A DNA stretch of 64,000 bases from Topomyia yanbarensis (taxonomy: Eukaryota; Arthropoda; Insecta; Diptera; Culicidae). The position numbers were made by a program, and so were the translations under genes. How positions within the stretch are numbered: the stretch's first letter is position 1; every line of letters starts with the position of its first letter. The notes beneath the pieces were generated by a model. That model was not told the DNA's origin. It saw nothing but the letters and a program-made list of their open reading frames with translations, and made no database searches. This document shows positions 56,101-64,000 of this stretch, piece by piece. The stretch covers positions 200,628,397-200,692,396 of the forward strand of contig NC_080671.1 of the NCBI RefSeq assembly GCF_030247195.1, read 5' to 3'.

Positions 56101-56795
56101 TGTAAAAAAACGTAAGGGCGATACTTCAATGCTGATAAGTGGGACCGAAAAAGTAAACAATCATCAAAGGGGCGATACTATCATTTTGTCAATTTCAATG
56201 GCAAACACAAATTAAAATTTAATAATTTCAAATACTTCATGAAGTTTTGGGTTTCGATCACTGAATCATGCAATCTAGGATGTAAAAAACACAATAGTTC
56301 TTAAATAGGAAATAAAACCAAGTCTGGAAATATTCACTGTTGATTTTCTTTGAATGGTGTCACTGCTAGTATCGCGTTTTTTTTTCAGAAAAAGCGTTGA
56401 TTTTTAGGTCTCAGTCGCGTTGGAAATTTGAGTAAAGTATAAACTTCGATTTTTTGGCTCAGTACAATATACACAACCCCTTTAGGAAAATTCAGTTTTC
56501 CCACCACAATGCATTGATTGAGGAATTTAGATATTTTATTAACAGAGCATTAGCAATAATTCGTTTGTATGTCTATTTTATGGGGCATTTTTTCGCTTTC
56601 CCATTGATTTGGTTTGAGATTTCTAGCACTGATGTTGTCCTATGGCTATGCTGAGTCCTGCCACAATCCCATGTAGTATGTGTTATCAAAAACATCGCGA
56701 AGCATCAAGTTCTAAATGTTCTCAAACGATATAATATCCGAAGAGAGTGATAAGAGTTATAAGAAATGTCTCATCTCACTGTTAGGTGGATTAAA
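53199..56795 (-). mobile_element. T-type element of another subfamily, inserted in a T-run of unit 4
   Basis: Read on the minus strand it begins near 56798 with CGCCTTTAATCCACCTAACA, a variant of the T left terminus, and ends at 53199 with a hairpin (CATTTCTTTTATAAGAAATG). The left subterminal ACATTTCTTATA is the inverted form of the right end, the same arrangement as in the main array but with a different sequence. Its right-hand 250 bp carry GGCCCGGAGGGCCGAG, a GT microsatellite at about 53314-53350 and CAGCAATGGCTGAACCGAT, the usual T order. A second T copy is nested inside (54742-55576). The remaining interior is AT-rich with no gene. Confidence 0.6.
54742..55576 (-). mobile_element. nested dimeric T-family copy
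   Basis: Minus orientation. The left terminus is at 55576 (complement of ACTAGGTGGATCAAAACAGG). One right-end hairpin is at about 55188-55210 (CTCATATAGAAAGGTTATGC in plus) and the final right end at 54742 (GCCTTTCTCATTCACTC in plus). It includes a GT microsatellite at about 54838-54880. This is again one left terminus with two right ends. It resembles the copy at 11661-19493 more than the array units. Confidence 0.65.
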
Positions 56796-57507
56796 GGCGT
56801 TTTTGCTTTCATCGGAGTATCGGTTTGAATCACAATTTGCTATGTGATCGCACGCCACAACCTGTAACTCCGGAACCGGAAGTCGGATCGGGATGAAATT
56901 AAATAGCCATTTACGGGGACGCAACACCTTTCATTTGAGGCCAAGTTTAGTCGAATCGGTCTAGCCATCTCCGAGAAACCGATGTGACTGTTATTCTGAA
57001 TTTAGATACTTCCGCCGGGGCTTCCGGAACCGAGGATGGTGGCCAATGTGGCCAAATAGACTTTGAATGGATGTTAGTGACCTAATACTACAAATCGAAG
57101 CAGTAGTGGTCATATTTTGGAAAATTTTTCACCTTTATACATTCATTGCAGAATTTATTAAAATCGACATTTTCTGCGTGTTCGTACTTATCACCCTGTA
57201 ATTCCGGAACCGGAAGTCGCATCCATTAGAAATTCAATAGCAGCCTATGGGAACGTTGCACCTTTCATTTGAGACTAAGTTTGTCAAAATCGGTTCAGCC
57301 ATCTCTGAGAAAAATGAGTGACATTTTTGGTCACATACACACACACATACACACACACATACATACATACACACATACATACACACAGACATTTGCCGAA
57401 CTCGACGATCTGAATCGAATGGTATATGTCACTCGGCCCTCCGGGCCTCCGTTAAAAAGTCGGTTTTCAGAGCAATTGCAATACCTTTCTATTGAGAAAG
57501 GCAAAAA

Positions 57508-58690
57508 GGTGCGAAATCGGCAAAGTCCCAAAAAGTCGATTTTTATAAAAAAAAAAAAATTTCGAGATAACATAAAATCTCGACGTTTCATGCATTTTAA
57601 AGATGTTTGGCATCAAAAATACGAATTCGATTTCTGAAATTTCATGAGGTCCCCCCTTTGAAAAAAAAATTTGAGTTCCGGCTTATATGGGAATTTCATA
57701 TGTGACCGGACGGTTTAGTCTATATTTCCGGAACCATATAAGCGATCCGTACGAAATTTTATAGACATCTATGGGGATATTATAGCTATCATTTGGGACT
57801 AAGTTTGTGAAAATTGGCCCAACCATTTCCGGGAAACTGATGTGAGTTCGTAAATTTTGAAAGATGGCCGCTTTTCCCGGGCACTTCCGGAACCGTCTAT
57901 GGTGGTCAATGTAGTCAACGAAAGTTTGGTTGGCCGTCGGTGACCTAGAACAGCAAATTTAAGTTGTTTGAGAGACATTTTAGCGAAATTTTTACCTTTT
58001 TTGCTTTCATCGGAGTATCGGTTTGAATCACAATTTGCTATGTGATCGCACGCCACAACCTGTAACTCCGGAACCGGAAGTCGGATCGGGATGAAATTAA
58101 ATAGCCATTTACGGGGACGCAATACCTTTCATTTTAGGCCAAGTTTAGTCGAATCGGTCTAGCCATCTCCGAGAAACCGATGTGACTGTTATTCTGAATT
58201 TAGATACTTCCGCCGGGGCTTCCGGAACCGAGGATGGTGGCCAATGTGGCCAAATAGACTTTGAATGGATGTTAGTGACCTAATACTACAAATCGAAGCA
58301 GTAGTGGTCATATTTTGGAAAAATTTTCACCTTTATACATTCATTGCAGAATTTATTAAAATCGACATTTTCTGCGTGTTCGTACTTATCACCCTGTAAT
58401 TCCGGAACCGGAAGTCAGATCCATTAGAAATTCAATAGCAGCCTATGGGAACGTTGCACCTTTCATTTGAGACTAAGTTTGTCAAAATCGGTTCAGCCAT
58501 CTCTGAGAAAAATGAGTGACATTTTTGGTCACATACACACACACATACACACACACATACATACATACACACACAGACATTTGCCGAACTCGACGAACTG
58601 AATCGAATGGTATATGTCACTCGGCACTCCGGGCCTCCGTTAAAAAGTCGGTTTTCAGAGCAATTGCAATACCTTTCTATTGAGAAAGGC
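57508..58690 (+). repeat. T array unit 5, the last
   Basis: About 1183 bp with a shorter microsatellite. It ends with the right-end hairpin at about 58672-58690 and abuts AAAA plus the MosquI target-site copy. Confidence 0.88.
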
Positions 58691-58691
58691 A

Positions 58692-58895
58692 AAACATCGA
58701 TCCCAAAAGATCGACTGAAAATAATAAGAGGCTAACAACCACGAAAACTTTTCTAAAATAAACGAAATGAATTCGTGCAACCAACGAAGCCGTTCGTAAT
58801 ATACGCAAACATTCATTGAAATAAACGAATCATTTCGCTTCATTCACGAAAAATAATGTTGTCAACGATAACATTCGTGGCACTAGATAAGTAAA
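58692..58895 (+). repeat. R repeat, middle part
   Basis: Begins with the second target-site copy AAACATCGATCCCA and continues the R unit (CGTTCGTAATATACGCAAAC, TTCATTCACGAAAAATAATG) up to the foldback element at 58896. Confidence 0.65.
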
Positions 58896-60525
58896 CACAG
58901 TGTTCCTAAAACCGTTATTAATAAAAAATGACCATAAATTTGTCATACGGCATTCGAAAGATACAGTATCCAAGCATCTTCTCAGTGAATTTCAAAATGA
59001 TCCATCGAGGGATTCGAGAGAAATTGCAATTTGAAGTTTTATGACACGTTTCATAAGGCTACCAGCAAACACCCACGGGTTTGGTCCTATCTCTACAAAC
59101 AACATATTTTTTGTCTGCTTATTTAGTACATGGAATTCGCAAGATATAGTAATCAAGTATATCTCCTGCAAGTTTAAAAATATTTCATTGACGGAATCGA
59201 AATTTATGACGGTTTGGATGTGGTATGCGGTCATAGATGGGATTTCTACCAGACTTCAAGCGTGAATCCATGTTTGTCCATTGACTATTTAGATATTTTA
59301 TACGTGCCGCGGTTTTTAAAGGAAAACCTGACCATTTAATTACATAAATATAATGTACAAAAGGTGTTATTTAAATGGTACCAAACGTTAAATATAATGT
59401 GTAAAATAAAAAAAATGAATAAAAGTCGGAATGTTTACTTCAAAACGCCATATCTCAATGGTTTGATGACCGATTCTAATTATTTTTTCATTATTGAACA
59501 AGTAGACATTAGTTGAATGCAACGAACGCAAACTACAAATGATGGAAAAATAAAACCATAAATTTAAAAAATATGAAGGTATATGCTGAATCAGATCAAT
59601 TTATGTTATGATAGGTTTTTGTTGGAAATTTTGTACAATCGCTGGTTGGGTTGACAGATGTTAAAACTGGTCAAAGGGGATGTTATTAGTACAAGTTCAT
59701 CTGCTCACATCTCTAACTATTGTCAGTTTTATTGTCGAATTGAACTTATCATGAGAATTTGACATTCAGATGTTTATAAAGCAATTGCAATCAACTAGTA
59801 TATAAAAATGGATAGGCAGCAATTTTTAAACCAAAAATATTTACTAAATAATGATAATACATATAGTTGAGATCAACTATATCGTTTATTTATTGATGTA
59901 GATGACTCTGTTTTATATTCTTCTTAATGTAAATTAACAATGAAACGTTTCGCCTTTTGAAGTAAACATTCCAACTTTTATTCATTTTTTAGTTTTCACA
60001 TTATATTTAACGTTTGGTAGACAACCCTATTTTCATATTTTTTCAGTGCACCATATAAATAACACCTTTTGTACATTATATTTATGTAATTAAACGGTAA
60101 GGTTTTCCTTTAAAAACCGCGACGCGTATAAAATATCTAAATAGTCAATGGACAAACATGGATTCACGCTTGAAGTCTGGTAGAAATCCCATCTATGACC
60201 GCATACCACATCCAAACCGTTATAAATTTCGATTCCGTCAATGAAATATTTTCAAACTTGCAGGGGATATACTTGATTACTATATGTTTCGAATTCCATG
60301 TACTAAATAAGTAGGCAAAAAAAAATTGTTTGTAGAGATAGGACCAAACCCGTGGGTGTTTGCTGGTAGCCTTATGAAACGTGTCATAAAATTTCAAATT
60401 GCAATTTCTCTCGAATCCCTCGATGGATCATTTTGAAATTCACTGAGAAGATGCTTGGATACTGTATTTTTCGAATGCCGTATGACAAATTTATGGTAAT
60501 AATAACGGTTTTAGGAACGCCGTGA
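58896..60525. mobile_element. 1.6-kb foldback element inserted in R
   Basis: The ends are CACAGTGTTCCTAAAACCG and, on the other strand, CACGGCGTTCCTAAAACCG. The inverted arms reach about 59455 and back from about 59948, roughly 550 bp each, sharing CATACGGCATTCGAAAGATA-type sequence, CACCCACGGGTTTGGTCC, the complement pair around CATCTATGACCGCATACCAC, and TACATTATATTTA. The loop is about 490 bp. TAAA flanks both ends (58892-58895 and 60526-60529), and removing the element rejoins the R unit. Similar open frames on the two arms are mirror images of each other and not genes. Superfamily unknown. Confidence 0.75.
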
Positions 60526-61035
60526 TAAAATTTACAAATACTTTTGCTCATCAAGCGTCCATTTCTAAACACCACAATCTTTCTAGTCCTCAATAGACGT
60601 GAGCAGGTTGAAATAAAATTGATTTTGCCAGATGGATCATTTTAGTTAGTTAAAAAAATCGTTGCTGTCAAACATCGATCCTAAAATATCGATTGAAAAA
60701 ATAATATGCCAATGAATACGAAAACATTCGTAAGATGAACGATATAAATTTGCGTGAGCAATGAAATCGTTCGTAATATACACAAACCTTTATTAAAATA
60801 AATGAAACATTTCGTTTCATTCACGAAAAATAATGTCGTTATCAACGATAACATTCGTGCAGTGTACATTAAATGTGTAAAATATACGAAAGCCTTCGTT
60901 CACCAAGTGGCCAGTCTTGTTCATGAAGTGAACGAAACCTATTATTTACAATACTTCGTTGCAGAAAACGATGAATGAATTCGTGCATTGCACGATCGAT
61001 TTCATTATATTTACGAATTTATATTATCAGTGTAG
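60526..61035 (+). repeat. R repeat, last part, uninterrupted
   Basis: This is the reference copy that shows R without insertions, including GTCAAACATCGATCC and the following unit to about 61035. No coding potential. Confidence 0.65.
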
Positions 61036-61527
61036 CTCGCATCACTTATCAAGGTGAATCCAGATTTGTGCAACTATTTACCCCATCGTACTAACAAAAA
61101 CTCATCTCTTGACAAACGTGGAGATGCAGAGGTATACATGGTCTCCATAACGTTTTCGAGATTATTTTTTCCAGTAAAAAGCTTCCTTAAACGCACTTTT
61201 TGAATACCATAAGCGGTAGTTTGAAACATCTCAACGATTTTGTTTATTTTTCTTAGTTTGTGAAATCAAAAAAAACCCTTTTTCCCTAATCAGATCAATC
61301 GATCGAAAAATGTTATGGTTGCAGATTATTACTAAAAAGTTAAGTTTGATGTTTTGTGTTTCGGATTCTCCTCGTCAGTAATCAACAGCTGACAAGGTCG
61401 CTATGTAGACACTAAATCCATGAAATGACACGCTATTTACTTGTACGTTCGAACAGCTGGACGGGACTGATGCCAAAGTGATACAATTCTCCAATGAAAA
61501 ACTTATTGCATTGACAAAGGGTTTATA
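61036..61527. other. intergenic, no gene recognised
   Basis: No recognisable structure; the plus-strand sequence enters an RT pseudogene at about 61528. Confidence 0.5.
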
Positions 61528-62430
61528 AATGAAGAAAGCGCCCGGACCAGATGGAATCCCGAACATCGCATTGAGAGCGTCAATCCAGACACTCCCGGAT
61601 ATGTTCAGAAAAGTATTTTAAAAGCTTCTAGATGAGGGTCACTTCCCTGACAAATGGAAAATACAGAAGTTAATGCTACTGCCAAAACCAAGTAAGCTCC
61701 ACGAGGATCCATCGTCGTATAGACTAATATGCCTGCTGGATACACTCGGGAAGCTCTTGGAGAGGATTGTCCATAATAGGCTCACAACATGTACGAAAAG
61801 CCATAACGAGTTGTCGAAAAACTACTTCGGATTTCGGAAGGGCAATTTTACGATGGATGCCATTCGAACTGTGATCGAGATAGCCGATATGGTACACAAA
61901 CGGAAAAGAAGAGGGAATCGATACAGCGCCTTGATAACGATAGATGTCAAAAACGTGTCAATAGCGCAAGTGTGGGAGACCATTACGGAATCACTGCACA
62001 AAATAAGGGTCCCGAGCGACGTGTGTACAATTCTAAAGAGCTATTTCCAGAACCGGGTACTGATCTATAACACAAACGAGGCACGAAAATCGATTAAAAT
62101 CACGGCAGGAGTCCCGCAAGGTTTATCCTGAGTCCAACGCTATGGAACGGGATGAACAACGGTGTGCTGACGCTTAAGCTGCCTACGAACGTAGAGATCG
62201 TCGGGTTCGCGAACGACATCGTAATAACGGTACTGGGAGTGATGCGTAAGGAAGTGGAAATGTTGGCGATGATGGAGGCGATCGACAGGAGCGGAAACTG
62301 GATGCAAGCAGTGAAGTTGTAAATAGCCCATCACAAAACTGATGCTATTGTTCAGCATCAGAAAGGTACTGCAGCGAGCAGAAATAACTGTCGGCGATCA
62401 TGTCATAGTCTAGAAGCGGGCTTTGAAATT
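61528..62430 (+). pseudogene. decayed R1-type reverse transcriptase
   Basis: The plus-strand translation follows the R1-type RT: MKKAPGPDGIPNIALRASIQ, a stop in the next segment (near 61618), LMLLPKPSKLHEDPSSYRLI, LLDTLGKLLERIVHNRL, NYFGFRKGNFTMDAI, ALITIDVKNVSIAQVWETI, ITAGVPQG, then a frameshift at about 62122, LSPTLWNGMNNGVLTLKLP, and VGFANDIVITV where the catalytic FADD is expected. It has at least two stops and a frameshift, and the catalytic Asp pair is altered to Asn-Asp. It is related to, but well diverged from, the Waldo-like ORF2 at 12734. Confidence 0.85.
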
Positions 62431-62442
62431 GCTGGGCGTCCC

Positions 62443-62548
62443 ATATAAACCTTTCCACCATTATATTAAACATAACTAGCCATGGAATTGTAGTCTGGAC
62501 AAATGATAAAGACACAATTGAACCACTAGGTGGATTAAAACAGGTTTT
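62443..62548 (-). repeat. T-family left-terminal fragment
   Basis: The complement starts AACCTGTTTTAATCCACCTA near 62546, followed by TCAATTGTGTCTTTATCAT and CATGGCTAGTTATGTTTAAT, as at 55470-55576. It abuts the RT pseudogene and has no right end. Confidence 0.6.
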
Positions 62549-63333
62549 GTTTACCTCTAGTACATTTACCAAATGTACTATAATTTGGACGTTTTATTCA
62601 ATTTAATTGAATTTATTCTATTTCATTTTATTTAAAATTCATGCCCATGTTGTTTACAAACAACAACGTTTTTGAACAGCTGTAACATTCGATTTATTTC
62701 AGGAATCCGTAAAAAATGATAACTATTGGGGCTTTAACTCTTCCTTTCAGAACTAATGGTTGCTAGTATTATCCATAAAACTGAGGTTATCGCAATGAAC
62801 CAGGTTAGATCGAGGGATTGCCCTTCCTATGATCATTCTCAGGGATAGACCGTTCCAACATCAAATTATGGTCTTGTCAAATTTTGGTCTTATCAAACTG
62901 CAAATGACGTGAAACCCCAAGATGGTACCAGATAAGGTATAGGCATACGTAAAGTGAGAGTTTTGGTTTTACGATTGGCAAGATCGACATTGCGTAAATA
63001 CTGAATCACTTCCCAAAAAAGAGGTTAATAAAAACGAAATTAATTAAAACAATGTTTTGAATATAGAAACTAGTACTTTTAGCCTCTCGAAGCGTTTGCC
63101 ACCAAAATATTATTGTACACACATGCATACACCTTATGGAGATTATCTTGAATCTGTTTTGCGTTTGTCAAATCTGCCACTCTTTTTATTCTTATCCGGA
63201 CACGCTCTTTTTCCCTTTGGGGCAGATTCCACTGGAACAGTGCTGCCAGGGATAGTTTCAGTGAACGGCGAATACTAAATTTTACTATATCTTTGTTGAC
63301 TTAAATTATTATTGAAAACAGAAAAAACCTATT
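62549..63333. other. intergenic, no gene recognised
   Basis: AT-rich with short open frames only (one of about 73 codons at 63057 without a known domain). Confidence 0.5.
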
Positions 63334-63539
63334 CACGGTGTTCCTAAAACCGTTATAAATAAAAAAATTACCATAAATTTGTCATACGGCATTCGAAAGA
63401 TACAGTATCCAAGCATCTTCTCAGTGGATTTCGAAATGATCCATCGAGAGATTCGAGAGAAATTGCAATTTGAAGTTTTATGACACTTTTCATAAGGCTA
63501 CCAGCAAACACCCACGGGTTTGGTCCTATCTCTATAAAC
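63334..63539 (+). mobile_element. truncated copy of the foldback family
   Basis: Begins CACGGTGTTCCTAAAACCG and follows the left arm of the element at 58896 with few differences for about 205 bp, to GGTCCTATCTCTATAAAC, then stops matching. This confirms the family's terminal sequence. Confidence 0.75.
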
Positions 63540-64000
63540 CAAAAAATAATCGTGGAATAATGAATCGTTTAAGTGTCATTTTTTGAACCGCAAAATTAAA
63601 AGTAATCTAATGTAAATCTAATGTAATGTAAAAGCAATAAAGTAATCTAATTGGCAGTAAAGGAGATAAATGTCTGCAAAGTGTCCAAAATATGGAGGTT
63701 TCTAAATTTAGCCTATCATTCGTTCTTCAACATTGTATTTCTATCTCTTTTGATTTCTGTGTAAATTCATTGTCAATTGTGATTTATCTAACTTTTCTTT
63801 GCATACGTCCATTGGAAAGGTGTGAAAATTTTCTATCAAATTAAGTCCTAATATTTTTAAGTATTTTGTGACTTTTTTTAAGTAAAGTTATTCGAAGATA
63901 ATATTTTTATGGTGTAGGCTATTGCGATTTTTTGTTATTCTCAAAGGCCCTCTTCATACCGTTAGTGTTAGTGTCAAAGTCAGATCAGATGCCAAATTTC
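63540..64000. other. intergenic, no gene recognised
   Basis: AT-rich; a small tandem duplication of AATCTAATGTAA occurs at about 63604-63630. Nothing else seen. Confidence 0.5.

Larger units (their letters stand above)
52707..57507 (+). repeat. T array unit 4, interrupted
   Basis: The unit runs to ACCTTTTT at about 53198 and resumes at TTTTTGCTTTCATCGG at about 56800. The 3.6 kb between are a separate T-type insertion. Confidence 0.85.
48991..58690 (+). mobile_element. T-family tandem array inserted in the MosquI poly(A) tail
   Basis: The left end CCTATTTTAATCCACCTAGC directly follows A10 and the right end GAGAAAGGC is directly followed by AAAA and the target-site copy of MosquI. Between them lie five head-to-tail units of about 1.19 kb (starts near 49120, 50319, 51514, 52707 and 57508), unit 4 being interrupted at 53199-56795. 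Every unit ends in the hairpin CCTTTCTATTGAGAAAGG, but the left terminus occurs only once. The left subterminal GCCTTTCTCAAT is the inverted form of the right end ATTGAGAAAGGC. No protein of rolling-circle or other transposase type is encoded. It could be a satellite that spread from a mobile element, or a Helentron/HINE-like element; the second is favoured by the end structure. Confidence 0.7.

Noticed and set aside
48991..58690. CRISPR-like array
   Set aside because: Units are about 1.2 kb with no short direct repeats and spacers, and the DNA is from an insect nuclear genome.
42643..58691. Whole 16-kb block as one retrotransposed unit with a 3' transduction
   Set aside because: The poly(A) at 48981 and the T left terminus directly after it fit a later insertion into the tail better. 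A transduction would also be unusually long and would need its own A tail at 58690.
59041..60397. Two similar frames on opposite strands (59041-59265 plus, 60164-60397 minus)
   Set aside because: They are the two arms of the foldback element, so the similarity reflects the inverted repeat and not a gene pair.

Overview
The window is mosquito nuclear DNA, most likely from an Aedes-type (culicine) genome. This is inferred from its repeats: two copies of a tRNA-derived SINE that I recognise as Feilai-like, an I-clade retrotransposon of MosquI type, an R1-clade retrotransposon of Waldo type sitting in a (TGTR)n microsatellite, CR1-like elements with a PHD-finger ORF1, and many short inverted-repeat elements. 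No intact host gene is visible. The only recognisable host-derived coding sequence is a dead, intronless copy of thioredoxin-like protein 1 (TXNL1) at 41517-42206 on the minus strand.

Layout. 1-4.9 kb: AT-rich DNA with two SINEs. 4926-8461: a 3.5-kb palindromic element with pogo/Tigger-like ends, followed by a degenerate mariner-type (ITm) transposase fragment. 9.0-11.6 kb: no gene. 11661-19493: a dimeric copy of a repeat family called 'T' here, whose microsatellite was entered by a 6.7-kb Waldo-like element, which was itself broken by a 949-bp hAT-like element. 19.5-21.8 kb: one MITE. 21795-27310: a long inverted repeat whose left arm was split by a nearly complete CR1-like element (ORF1 and ORF2). 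27454-28745: a 5'-truncated second CR1-like element. 28.7-41.5 kb: gene-poor AT-rich DNA with two MITEs. 41.5-42.2 kb: the TXNL1 pseudogene. 42340-61035: a roughly 1-kb tandem repeat ('R') that received a MosquI-type element with a 14-bp target duplication and, separately, a 1.6-kb foldback element. The poly(A) tail of MosquI in turn received a 9.7-kb T-family tandem array, and that array carries further T-type insertions. 61.5-62.4 kb: a decayed R1-type reverse transcriptase. 63.3 kb: a piece of the foldback family.

The genes do not form a pathway. They are retrotransposon ORF1/ORF2 pairs (nucleic-acid-binding protein plus endonuclease/reverse transcriptase, with RNase H in MosquI). Each autonomous copy is disabled by very few lesions: a DNA transposon in the Waldo endonuclease, a 4-bp duplication in the CR1 ORF2 and one small frameshift in the MosquI ORF2.

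The most interesting structure is the T family. Each analysable copy shows one left terminus and several identical right-end hairpins, the right ends lie in A/T runs, and each long unit carries an (ACAY)n microsatellite that serves as a landing site for Waldo. This suggests tandem amplification of a rolling-circle (Helentron/HINE-like) element, which is a hypothesis and not an established classification.
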